From: Maniola hyperantus
Taxonomy: Eukaryota; Arthropoda; Insecta; Lepidoptera; Nymphalidae
Direction of reading: 5' to 3'
NCBI RefSeq assembly: GCF_902806685.2
Contig: NC_048536.1
Location: 2,232,001-2,296,000, forward strand
DNA length: 64,000 nt
Every line of letters starts with the position of its first letter. The stretch's first letter is position 1. The position numbers were made by a program, and so were the translations under genes. Of the stretch, positions 30,851 to 40,070 are shown in pieces. The notes under the pieces are model-generated. The model saw nothing but the letters and a program-made list of their open reading frames with translations. It had not been told where the DNA came from and did not search any database.

Positions 30851-31374
30851 GATCTTCTCCACCTGAAACTTTACTTTTGGATTTTAATTAGCTAAAATTC
30901 AAAATTCAAAATTCGAAATTCAAATAATTTATTAAAAATAGGTATTAAATTACTCTTTTTGATAGTCGGTTGTTGTATTTGTAAGATAGAGTGGTGATAA
31001 TTATCACGCGAACTTAAAACTAAACCTACGAGAGTTCCAAACGCACCCAGGTCTGAGAAGAGCCCACAATAAACTCGGTACTTGATCAAACCCTGGACTG
31101 CCATATCTAGGAAGGTCATACCTTGTCCCGCAGCTCGTCTGGTGTGAAATATACGGGAGGCGCTGTTATCGGCTCCGCGCACGCCTCTATCTCCCGCCGC
31201 GATAACGCGCTGTTGACTGTGCCCCCTCGCTGCTACCCCTCCGCACCCCCAATCTACCCCTCGCCTCGCCACCTCGCTCGGACACTGTGTACCTTTTAAA
31301 CTGTGGCCTCTTAAAGAACCCGACACCGAAAAGTTTTGTTTGAAAGTGCACGCTACTGGTGATTGAAGGTACAG
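30851..31374. other. GC-rich single-copy stretch; no gene assigned
   Basis: 31,130-31,300 is GC-rich with GATAA/TTATC words (CGCTGTTATCGGCTCCGCGC, CGCGATAACGCGC) and a CCCCCAATCTACCCCTCGCC stretch. The 168-codon minus-strand frame at 30,892-31,398 is the longest in the window but has low-complexity ends, a composition driven by GC-rich DNA and no recognisable domain, so I do not call it a gene. Confidence 0.45.
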
Positions 31375-31499
31375 TATGCGGCAGAAAATAATGTACATCG
31401 ACCTTTAGAATGAGACCTATGTCTCCTCTATACCTCGTACCTATGTCTCTATCGTTGAGACCAACATTTTGTCGGTCTTAACGGTAGAGACTTTACACG

Positions 31500-31803
31500 A
31501 CGATATTAGAAAGATTAAGGAGGAACCAAGTCAAAAAGTTCTTAGGCACACTCTCAAGATATCCTCTAGAATACCGATAGAAATTGGTTTTTTGGACGAT
31601 ATTAGAAAGGTGAACGAGGAACCAAGTCAAAAAGTTCTTGGGCACACTCTCCGAAAGATATTTTTTAGAATACCGATCGACATTGGTTTTTTTGGACGAT
31701 ATTAGAAAGGTGAAAAAGTTCTTGGGCACACTCTCAAGATATCCTTTAAAATACCGATAGACATTGATATCCTTTAGAATATCGATAGACATTAGTTTTT
31801 TTG
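31500..31803 (+). repeat. 96-100-bp tandem repeat, about three units
   Basis: ACGATATTAGAAAG starts units at 31,500, 31,596 and 31,696. Each contains AGTCAAAAAGTTCTTGGGCA, CACTCTCAAGATATCC and AATACCGATAGACATTGG. The last unit is internally deleted and its final 30 bp (ATATCCTTTAGAAT.TCGATAGACATT) are duplicated again. It begins just after a fragment of the 24,076 MITE. Confidence 0.9.
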
Positions 31804-32300
31804 GACAGCCAAGTTAGTTCATCGTCGCTTATCAAGCACTGATAAGCACAAAAACAACTACATAGCCACCCTAAATAGCCACGTGGCGTTTGTTTTATCA
31901 CAATGAACGTGTTATCACATGCAGGCAGGCGTCTATCGCGCGGCTTTCAGCAAACATTTCGACGTAAGCTTCATAAGCACACTTTGCTTGCAACTATGAA
32001 GAGTTGTACTTTGTAGCTTAGAGCTAAGATTAAGTTGAAATCGCTAATGCTGTTGCTCAAACTATATTTATTCTTCATACGAATTCAAACAGTCTGGTTA
32101 GTTCAATTAGAGGCTTTAAATTCTAAATTAAATACAATATGTTCCCTAGTGTAGTGCAGTGGAGACCAATGGGAAAAAATGACTTAGATTATATTCTAGT
32201 CAATAAAGATCTATCTTTTATTGTTTTAACCTAATTTGTAGTCTCTTTCCCCTCAAAGGGGTCACTAGTATTCTATGTTAAACTTACCTTATTCAGATAA
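31804..32300. other. No gene recognised
   Basis: AT-rich, apparently single-copy sequence; no open frame or repeat partner seen. Confidence 0.4.
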
Positions 32301-32516
32301 CCTAAATATATAAAAGGAAAAGGTGACTGACTGTCAGACTGATCTATCAACGCACAGCTCAAACAACTGGACGGATCGGGCTGAAATTTGGCATGCAGAT
32401 AGCTATTATGACGTAGGCTTCCGCTAAGAAAGGATTTTTGAAAATTCAACCCCTAAGGGGGTGAAATAGGGGTTTGAAATTTGTGTAGTCCACGCGGACG
32501 AAGTAGCATAAGCTAG
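32301..32516 (+). mobile_element. Helitron (216-bp family), complete
   Basis: Head CCTAAATATATAAAAGGAAAAGG, GACTGACTG, GATCTATCAACGCACAGCTC, GGGCTGAAATTTGGCATGCAG, AACCCCTAAGGGGGTGAAATAGGGG (palindromic) and 3' end CCACGCGGACGAAGTAGCATAAGCTAG before T. Minus-strand copies: 16,209-16,412, 54,702-54,916, 55,833-56,051; fragments at 813-885 and 46,200-46,375. Confidence 0.85.
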
Positions 32517-33103
32517 TCCTGAAGTAAATAATCCTAAATAATCATGGGGAAGAGTACGAATAAAAATATTGTTATCCTTTTTTATGTATATAATTTACAG
32601 TGCAAGTGATGATGCAGGCAGGCTAAGAAGAAGCGCGCTTGCCTAGAAGATGCCTTCGCTTTTGACTTGAAGGTACCAATACTATTCGTAGGGTTGAGAG
32701 GATATTTTTCACGGACAGTTTTTGACGCCCATAAAGCTTCTTCTTCTTCGCTCTGGGCTGGTTTCCGCACTTAAACGTTTCCGTCTGTTGTGCGTGGCCC
32801 ATAAAGCTTATTATATTATTCATCAATAATTATGGTATGGTGTTTATCAAAATTCAAAATGAACCGTTGCGTTACTCACTCCGCCATACCGCCTACCATT
32901 TTGAATTTAAGAAGAAATGGTTTTTGTTCTATACTTAACTTCAGTTATTTTCAACTTTCCGTGAAATTGATAACACTCATAATACTTAATCATTAAATTC
33001 TCAAATTATTAATTAGGTATAGGTTAGCTACTTTCCTTACTGACTCTCATATTTTCTCATCTACTCTTTCCTTCCTTTATGTTCTTTTTTAAATACGCAA
33101 GTA
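32517..33103. other. No gene recognised
   Basis: AT-rich. CATAAAGCTT occurs at 32,730 and 32,801. Small open frames (62-67 codons, minus) have no motif. Confidence 0.4.
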
Positions 33104-33420
33104 TTTAAATAATTTTAAATACACATCATAGAGCTGCATTGTAATATGGGCCTTTGAAAGTAGTTTCGATAACTGCAAAAAGATGTCGCTACTAGATGGC
33201 AGAAACAGTCGCTTCAGTACTGAGTGAGCATGTACACATCACAAACGTCACTGGCAGTAAGCGGGCTGTAGCTTAGTGGTTAGAGCGTCGGGCGCGATCC
33301 CAGGAGACGCGGGTTCGATTCCTGCCGGTACGCAATTTTTGATGTGTATTTAAAATTATTTAGAAATTTCCTTCAAGTGTAGGTGAAATAAAATAAAAAT
33401 TATAAAAATACACAAGTATT
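33104..33420 (+). mobile_element. tRNA-derived SINE (family E) bracketed by its own inverted tail
   Basis: 33,261-33,334 resembles a tRNA: box A TAGCTTAGTGGTTAGAGCG and box B GGTTCGATTCC. The 5' and 3' ends do not pair as an acceptor stem, so it is not a functional tRNA gene. The SINE tail (TTTTTGATGTGTATTTAAAA) follows. A perfect 23-bp inverted copy of tail sequence, TGATGTGTATTTAAAATTATTTA, lies at 33,106-33,128 and 33,340-33,362, so the unit looks like a TIR element built from a SINE. Confidence 0.82.
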
Positions 33421-33788
33421 TTTCACCCCTATTGAACACATATGAACAAACGTGCTAATGCATCCTTAATTCATCTTATTTGACATCGATTGCTCTAATG
33501 ACACAACACATTACTTACTCGCCCCTTACTCGCGCGAGTAGATAGCCGTGATGTATGCGCACTTACCTGGAAAGAAAGAAAATTTATTTGAAAATTGATA
33601 CCCAAATAATAGCTGGCTGGGAGTTCTACGGAACCGTACGCCGACGCCAGATTTTGATTTAGCGTTTTCACACTAACGACATGTAGCTACGTATGTCGCT
33701 CGACATTAAGGAACTATAGCCCTTTTTGTAACCGATTTTAATCCTACACGGCTAACCGTAGGTAAATGGTTAAAAGCGGAAACCGATT
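33421..33788. other. No gene recognised
   Basis: AT-rich sequence; TTCTACGGAACCGTACGCC near 33,623 resembles a degraded piece of family D. Nothing coding. Confidence 0.4.
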
Positions 33789-34455
33789 TTTAACCGACTT
33801 CAAAAAAAGGAGGAGGTTCTCAATTCGTCGGAATTTATTTTATTTTATTTTTTATGTATGTTCCCCGATTACTCGAAGAAGCCTGAACCGATTTTGAAAA
33901 TTCTTTTTTTGTTTGAAAGGGTATACTTCAAAGTTGGACCAACTTTGAAGTATAAATTTGGTGAAGATCTGATGAACATCTTCGAAGATAGATACTGGAA
34001 CTCCTCAACGGATAAGAGTAAATTGCTCGCGATCAGAGTAATAGCTTAGTAAACAGTAGATTTTTAACCAGTCATAGCATAATTCCATTGGGCCACTAAA
34101 AATTGAGAAATAAATTTTTTTTACAAAAAAAATAAAAACCGACTTCGATACACAAACACTAAAAATTGAAAAATAATTTAATTTATTACCGAATATAATA
34201 TTATGTATACAAGAGTTAATATAGTTCCATAATAATACTTTTTGGGGTCGGTGCCAATGAGGTGCCATTGTGGAGTCTCATAAAAATATGAAGTCTAGAC
34301 GATTCGCGCAGCTAAAGCTAATTGGCACCGGCACCAAAAAGTATTATCATGGAACTATATTAACTCTTGTATACATAATATATTCGGTAATAAATTAAAC
34401 TATTTTTCAATTTTTAGTGTTTGTGTATCGAAGTCGGTTTTTATTTTTCTTGTAA
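33789..34455 (-). mobile_element. Composite foldback element, copy 2 (inverted)
   Basis: Starts TTTTTAACCGACTTCAAAAA, runs through AGATAGATACTGGAACTCC and GTAGATTTTTAACCAGTCAT, then the palindrome from about 34,113 to 34,455 with the same arms as 27,686-28,026. Open frames of 87 and 109 codons in the two copies resemble each other only because the repeat is the same. Confidence 0.9.
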
Positions 34456-35624
34456 TATTCTAACTAAGCGCACGTGTTCGCGCCGAAAATACATCTGTCA
34501 AATTAGCAGTGGCAACACCAACTATAGACAGTGATTAGCGAAACGTCAATGAAATTAGATTATAACCTCTCTGCACACTGCGCTGTGAGTTGTAACAATG
34601 TGATCGAATTATGTGAAAGTTTTTATAATAAATAGGAGAAATAAAACCTTAAATATAGCTTCCACTAGTTTTACTAAACAGCACGCACTGTTAATTACTA
34701 TTTCATTTAATTATTTTGTACCAGAAACTTAACTTACAAATCATAAACATTGAAAGGACATGCATAATGTCAACTTATTTCTTTCTACTAGAAACCCTAG
34801 AATATGAGAACAAAAAACTTGGAAGTGCAAAGTACGACAAACGAATTGGTAAGACCTTTACGATTTTTGTAGGAAAGAACCACCATTTTCCAACTGTTAT
34901 TTATTACCCTCGTCTGCGTATCAAAAAGTAGAGGCGTAAAGAATCAGTCATGTCTTCATCGATAAGTCGCGTCGACTTTTTGTCTTGCGATAAATCTTTG
35001 GTGTGACCTTATGTTAGGTATTTATGAACAAAATATATTTTAAAGTAGAACAAAAATACACTAAAATATTTAAGTATGTTAAAATAATCTTCATTTAAGT
35101 AACAATTTACTTAACGCTAGTCTAGTAATTAAATATAACGAAATAATCTTTTAAATCAAGAGAATGCAACAAGCATGCATGTAGGTACGCTTTCTAACGA
35201 GTAACGACTAATTTGTAGCCTCTAGCTGCCATTACGGGCCCACCCGAATATTTCACTCGTAATCGATCTAAAAATCGATTTCGACTCACTACATTTATAA
35301 ATATTTCAGTTATCCAACTAATCTACTCTCTTTCATTATTCTAATCGATACTAAAGCGGCCGACTTGATTTACTGTAAATCGATAAAAATAATGAATTGT
35401 CTTTCTGTGTTCGATTCGTATTCGATGTTACTTATGAAGGTTTTAATTTTCCGATCGAATAACATATTATATTGATAATGGCCCTAAGAATGGGTATTAT
35501 AATTGTATTTGTAATAAATTAAGTACCTACCTACAATTGTTATCTGATTGAACTTTGAATTAATAAATCTTTAGTGAAATGTCAATATGCAATCGATGAA
35601 TCGAACTTGTCGATGGTAAATAAC
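34456..35624. other. AT-rich single-copy sequence; no gene assigned
   Basis: A 71-codon plus-strand frame at 34,716-34,931 has no recognisable motif. 35,220-35,620 has an unusual density of ATCGAT words (separate entry). Confidence 0.4.
35262..35597. promoter_or_regulatory. ATCGAT cluster (five sites)
   Basis: ATCGAT at 35,262, 35,274, 35,344, 35,379 and 35,592, plus near-matches TTCGATGT and CCGATCGAAT. Chance expectation in 340 bp of this composition is well below one. It lies in sequence that I do not see elsewhere in the window. Candidate cis-regulatory element only. Confidence 0.4.
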
Positions 35625-36130
35625 TAAAAACCGGTCAAGTGCGAGTCGGATTCGCACACGAAGGGTTCTGTACACAGAAATCCTAATAATTTATATTAGG
35701 ACTTCTGTGGTTCCGTACCATTGTAAAATATACAGCGCGACAAGGCTATCTTGACGCGTGGCGAAAATCGGAACTAACCGTTGCCGTCAAGTGTCCCCTT
35801 TGTTCTTGTTTCAATATTCTAAGCCTTTGTTCTCCAACAGCGCCCCCCTGTCAATGTCATTCAAGTGCCAAGAGAGCCTTGTCGCACTATATATAACACT
35901 ATATGTACCTACTTTTTTTTACATGGCGGCCATTTTTAAATTCGCGAATCTGAAGTTTTTATTATTTTTTGTTGTTATAGCGGCAATAGAAATACACACT
36001 GTAAAAATTTCTTTACCTAAATTACGGTTCGTGAGATACAGCCCGCTGACAGACAGACAGATGGGCTGACAGCGGAGGCTTAGTAATAGGGTCCCGCTGG
36101 CATGCTTATGGGTACATAACCCTAATAAAA
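35625..36130 (+). mobile_element. Repeat family D interrupted by a mariner-like MITE
   Basis: Head AAACCGGTCAAGTGCGAGTCGGATTCGCACACGAAGGGTTC, then GGTTCCGTACCATTGTAAAA; body resumes after the insertion with ATGTACCTACTTTTTTTTACATGGCGGCC, GTTGTTATAGCGGCAATAGAAATACACA, ACAGCCCGCTGACAGACAGAC and a CATAACCCTAATAAAAA end. The MITE at 35,731-35,891 sits in its first third. Confidence 0.85.
35731..35891. mobile_element. Mariner-like MITE (CAGTGCGACAAGG TIR), copy 1
   Basis: Bounded by TA, with TIRs CAGCGCGACAAGGCTATCTTG and its inverse CAAGAGAGCCTTGTCGCACT. Interior: CGGAACTAACCGTTGCCGTC, TGTCCCCTTTGTTCTTGTTT, GCGCCCCCCTGTCAATGTCA. Reverse complement of the copy at 55,149-55,317. The TA duplication and CAG ends suggest mobilisation by a Tc1/mariner-type transposase. 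Confidence 0.9.
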
Positions 36131-36284
36131 ATAATAAAAATGTTGAGTTATTCATTATGGCGATAAACTGGCCTAATACATGTAGATTGTAGGTGTATGC
36201 TAAATCAATGCGAATATTAAGATAAGGAGCTATAGGGAGATAAAGACGAGGTTTTCGGCTATTAAATTAATTATTTATATATAA

Positions 36285-36537
36285 TCCATTCTAATATTAT
36301 AAATGTGAAAGTGCGTCTGTCTATCTATCTGTCTGTCTGTCTGTCTGTGTTTAAGTTGGTCTGCTAGCTTTACACGGCCCAGCTGTTTAACCGGTTTTGA
36401 CGAAATTCGGTACAGATATAGCTTGCATCCCGGGGAAGGACATCTCAAGGCTCCTTTTTATACCGGAAAATCAAAGAGTTCCCAAGGGGTTTTTAAAAAC
36501 CTAATTCCCCGCGGACGAAGTCGCAGGCATAAGCTAG
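36285..36537 (+). mobile_element. Short Helitron with intact borders
   Basis: A|TCCATTCTAATATTATAAATG ... GCGGACGAAGTCGCAGGCATAAGCTAG|T. Internal GTCTGTCTGTCTGTCTG microsatellite and GGTACAGATATAGCTTGCATCCCGGGG. The borders follow the Helitron A/T insertion rule. Confidence 0.88.
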
Positions 36538-36552
36538 TTTGTTCATATATTA

Positions 36553-37250
36553 CTAGCGACCCGCCCCAGTTTCGCATGGGTGCAATGTAGATACTAATGT
36601 GTTGTCAGTGAGGAGATTATAGGCGCCGCGGCCCAACCGTCTACGTCTCGTTTTGTTGCACGTTAGTTTTAATTTTACGATATTTCATATTATTTTAATT
36701 TTGTGATATCTCGTAAGATAATATTATTCTAAATTAAATGATGTAAAGGGCAATTTTGGTCTAAATTGAACATTACAGATGACGAACTATTTTATTTTGA
36801 TAAGAATTAATAGTATGTCAGTAAAACACCCTCGAAGTTAAGGCTTTGTTTCAGATCACATTTGAAAACCATAAAATCGATTATTGTGAGCCAACCTTAA
36901 AAGATGCCACCGTATGCTATTGTGGACTTTTTTGTAGATCTTTTTAAGAGAAACCATTTCACCATACATTGTTTTCGTGTAACTTTGACCATTTATGCAG
37001 CGGACGCCTTGGAAACTCTCAAATGAGAGGATTTTTTCCGACCTAATTCACATTATTTCAATTTTCCTAGGGATCTCTAATTTTTGAGAATTAAACTATA
37101 TCTATAATATATCTATAAACCTTCCTCTTGAACCACTCTATCCATTGGTGAAAACCGCATTAAAATCCGCTGCTTAGTTTAAAAGATCTACGTGTTCATA
37201 CATACATACATACAGACTGCGGGAGGCGACTTTATTTTATACTATGTAGA
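36553..37250 (-). mobile_element. Helitron (GGGGCGGGTCGCTAG-end family)
   Basis: CTAGCGACCCGCCCCAGTTTCGCATGGGTGCAATGTAG at the left is the minus-strand 3' end, preceded by A. The right end reads ACTTTATTTTATACTATGTAGA. About 700 bp, AT-rich, including AACCACTCTATCCATTGGTGAAAACCGC and a CATACATACATACATACA run at 37,197-37,213. No Rep/helicase reading frame. Confidence 0.78.
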
Positions 37251-37483
37251 GAAGAGAAGAGAAGCAAACTAAGGATAACTATAGTTTTAAGTATTCATCG
37301 AGTGTGTTTATCTCCACATAGGGGTGGTCCAATGACACAGGAAGCTGTGAAAGCCGGCGCGTGCGCCGCCTTTTGTGTTCAAGCTGCTCTCCATACATTG
37401 TACACTTCCTGCTTCAGCAATATAGATAGCACGAGCCCATACTTTGAGGTGGTTTGGTTTTAAAAATGTTACAAGTAGAAGAT

Positions 37484-37665
37484 AAGTCGAAAAAATAAAC
37501 TAAACTATCGTGAGTGATTTCCATTATATACCTATAATATCTGTCCCGCGCCGACTCCCTTGAAAAAGGACCCCGGATGGGTTCGAAACTAGTCGGGCTA
37601 ACGTCGACTTAACACATGAGTAAAGCCGGGACAGATATTATATAAATAATAAATAAACTAAAGTA
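37484..37665 (+). mobile_element. Repeat family G (CGAAACTAGTCGGGCTAACG)
   Basis: AACTATCGTGAGTGATTTCCATT, ACTCCCTTGAAAAAGGACCCC, GGATGGGTTCGAAACTAGTC, GGGCTAACGTCGACTTAACA, AAAGCCGGGACAGATATTAT then TAAATAATAAATAAA. The AAGGACCCCgGATGGGTTC segment is a hairpin immediately before CGAAAC. Copies at 42,801-42,997 (minus, with target duplication) and 49,043-49,140. Probably a retroposon. Confidence 0.85.
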
Positions 37666-37666
37666 G

Positions 37667-37870
37667 AAAAAAATCCGGCCAAGTGCGAGTCAGACTCGCG
37701 CACCGACGATTCCGTACTCTGGAATTTTTGTCCACATTTTTCATGATAAATCAAAAACTTATTATGCATAAAAATAAATAGAAATCTGTTTTAGAATGTA
37801 CCGGTAAAGTCCTTTCATATGATACCTCACTTGGTATAGTTATCTTACTTTGGAAATTGAAAATACTATA
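37667..37870 (+). mobile_element. Repeat family D, 5' half
   Basis: AAATCCGGCCAAGTGCGAGTCAGACTCGCGCACCGACGATTCCGTACTC, ATGATAAATCAAAAACTTATTATGCATAAAAATAAATAGAAATCTG, GTCCTTTCATATGATACCTCACTTGG. It directly abuts the tail of family G. Confidence 0.85.
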
Positions 37871-37953
37871 TTATACAACTATATACAAAACCTTTATACA
37901 AAATATCAAGTTTGTAGTGTTATTTGAGCTGTACGGATGTTGATTTATGTCAG

Positions 37954-38089
37954 TAAATAATTTTAAATACATATCAAAAATTGCGTAACCGGCAGGAATC
38001 GAACCTGCATCTTCTGGGTTCGCGCCCACCCCAGGTGCAGGTTCGATTCCTGCCGGTTACGCAATTTTTGATGTATTTAAAATTATTTA
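37954..38089. mobile_element. Head-to-head inverted tRNA-derived SINE (family E)
   Basis: Left arm 37,954-38,009 and right arm 38,036-38,089 are reverse complements with only a 2-nt indel (ACATATCAAAA against ACATCAAAA). Each arm carries box B (GGTTCGATTCCTGCCGGTTACGCA) and the SINE tail. The 26-bp centre is TCTTCTGGGTTCGCGCCCAC plus CCCAGG. The left arm extends further into the tRNA-like head than the right. Confidence 0.92.
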
Positions 38090-38099
38090 GTAATTTCCT

Positions 38100-39309
38100 T
38101 GAAGTTAAGGTAAAACACTAAAAAATTATGTCAGTAAGTGAGTTTCTTCTTTGAGTTGAAGATTTTGAGTTCTCAGTAGGTAGAATTACAAGAACAGTGA
38201 CTCGTAAATAGTAAGTACTATTCGAGAAAAATATAATTTTATGTAAACGAGTGTTTATTATTAGGTATCTTCTGTTACACGCTACACATTTTTTTTGATA
38301 ATACATCTCCCGATTAAGTAACATGATATCCACAGAAGAATGCTGTGTTGTCAGAGAGTTGCCATTACTAGAGAAGCAATGTTTCTCAAAATTGTTTAAA
38401 TCTGACGGGTGTAAAAGTTCACCATTCAGTAAATAGACGCAAAAATCCAAAAATCCAAGAATATTTTTGTCATGTAATTCATAATTTTAACTTCTTTAAA
38501 TTTAGTTCTCAACGACTCACTTGGTCCCATTTATAATTGTTATGTTTGGCTCGAATATTGCAGCACGATAATAGAATTTATCTATGCTCGTATTTTAAAA
38601 TCTTGACTATGAATTCAAAATGAGTTACTCATTTATTGGCATAATTTATTCACGTTCTTCTTTAATATGAAAAATAAATACATTAAAGCACTGGTTTTTT
38701 TTAGCATAATAATGGAAAATCATGCTTTAAAATAACTGTTTTTCAAGCAATTTCTATGTCTGCCACTTGTCGAATCTTTTTAATCGCATTGATATGCAGT
38801 TAAAGTAAGTTTGCTCGATCTACTTACGTCTTGGTAATCATTAGGTGAGGGCACTTTTTGACCTCTGTATGGGGTTTGCTGCTCTATGTTCCAACTCAGT
38901 GGCTATAACAGAGTCGTTATCTATCGAAATCCAATAAAACAAGAAGTCAGATGCTATCTGTGGTCATCTGATATGTATTAATATCTAAAGGTTTGTAGAA
39001 CATGTCATTTATATGTAAAATGTTGGGATAATGTGCCAATATATCATCTTAGAGCTGGAAAGATAATATTCAATAACTCATATTTGTATTATGTTCATTA
39101 GTAATTCTAATTTTTACGGCAACGAAAAAGGAAGGTTTTATTTATAAATTTTGTTCATCTATAAATATGCTTGTTTCTCTAAAAATCAAATTATAATACT
39201 CATTGTCATAAGCGTTGAACATCCGAAATTATAAATACGTTAAAGCAGGCGTTACTTTGCGGAAATCCATGATATAATATATAAAATGAACCAAAAACTT
39301 AATTTGCTA
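38100..39309. other. Long AT-rich single-copy stretch; no gene assigned
   Basis: No repeats recognised. A 110-codon minus-strand frame at 38,118-38,450 lacks recognisable domains and has AT-driven composition. AAAGCAGGCGTTACTTTGCGGAA (39,242-39,265) recurs inverted at 59,550-59,573. Possible intronic or intergenic host DNA. Confidence 0.4.
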
Positions 39310-39545
39310 TAATCCGCTGAAACAGATCAAATCTGTATGGTGCAACATGCAGCATGCCACATGCAATTGTGGATTGTAAGGTCTACATCTCCTGAGGATG
39401 CACCGGTGTCGGGGCGAAACGTGCGTTGAGTGTGTTTTGGGATTTGTGTAGTGGTGGTACTGCGTGGTGGTGGTGCGTATTGCTTGCCTGGTGGCTGGTT
39501 TTTCATGCATTTTTAGCAGTGGGAGGGCGGGCGGTGCATGTCGCA
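39310..39545 (+). mobile_element. Retroelement-like segment with CTGAGGA...GAAAC hairpin
   Basis: TCTACATCTCCTGAGGATGC, ACCGGTGTCGGGGCGAAACG and TGCGTTGAGTG, then a G/T-rich stretch (GGTGGTGGTGCG, GGGAGGGCGGGCGG). I recognise this CTGAxGATGC...GCGAAACGTGCG block as a recurrent lepidopteran repeat, probably of retroelement origin. Only one copy is in this window. Confidence 0.55.
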
Positions 39546-39559
39546 TAATATTACTATGG

Positions 39560-39862
39560 CCTCAAAAGAAAGCTCAGAGTCACTCAGCGGGCGATGGAGA
39601 GAGCTATGCTTGGAGTTTCTCTACGTGATCAAATCAGAAATGAGGAGATGCGTAGGAGAACTAGAGTAACCGACATAACTCGACGGGTTGCGAAACTGAA
39701 GTGGCAATGGGCACATAGTTCGTACAACCAATAGACGTTGGGGTCCCAAGGTGCTGGACTGACGATCTCGCACCGGAAGACGCAGTGTTGGAACTTGGAA
39801 GACCCCCACTAGGTGGACGGACCTATGTCCAGCAGTGGACATCTATCGGTTGATGATGACGG
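39560..39862 (+). pseudogene. 5'-truncated LINE: reverse-transcriptase C-terminal fragment
   Basis: Frame 39,582-39,734 encodes TQRAMERAMLGVSLRDQIRN, EEMRRRTRVTDITRRVAKLK and WQWAHSS before a TAG stop. This matches in style the C-terminal part of endonuclease/reverse-transcriptase LINE proteins of insects, where it is normally followed by WAGH and further coding sequence. The expected GH is disrupted and the rest is frameshifted. The tail, CCTATGTCCAGCAGTGGACATC then TTGATGATGA, marks the LINE 3' end. Dead copy. Confidence 0.85.
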
Positions 39863-39910
39863 CGACTTATCTTCGATCACTGCAATAAACCTAATTTTTT
39901 TTTAAATAAA

Positions 39911-40070
39911 GAATATTAGCCATTTTAAATGACTAATATTCCCCTTTCCTCTCCTACTAAGAGGCTTGTGCTAGGAGTAGGTACGACAATTAATAGTGCA
40001 ACGGGCGAGGTTTGAACCGTCGACCTTTCGGTTTTCAGTCCACTCCTTTACCAGTTGAGCTATTGAGGCG
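39911..40070 (-). mobile_element. SINE family B, complete
   Basis: Minus strand: CGCCTCAATAGCTCAACTGG (box A), GGACTGAAAACCGAAAGGTC with a CTGAAAA anticodon-like loop (GAA, as in tRNA-Phe), GACGGTTCAAACCTCG (box B), then TCCTAGCACAAGCC and GAATATTAGTCATTTAAAATGGC near the 3' end. The cleanest SINE B here. Confidence 0.9.

Noticed and set aside
30892..31398. 168-codon open frame as a gene
   Set aside because: Composition follows the GC-rich DNA, the C-terminus is encoded by an AATTCAAAATTC repeat, and no domain is recognised.
33261..33334. Functional tRNA gene
   Set aside because: Box A and box B are good but the putative acceptor strands (GCGGGCT and CGGTACG) do not pair, and the tail is a shared SINE tail.
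27807..34268. Similar 109- and 87-codon frames in two places as a conserved protein
   Set aside because: They lie in the two copies of the foldback element; similarity reflects the repeat.
38118..38450. 110-codon minus-strand open frame
   Set aside because: AT-rich single-copy DNA, no recognisable motif, no splice or start context that I can defend.
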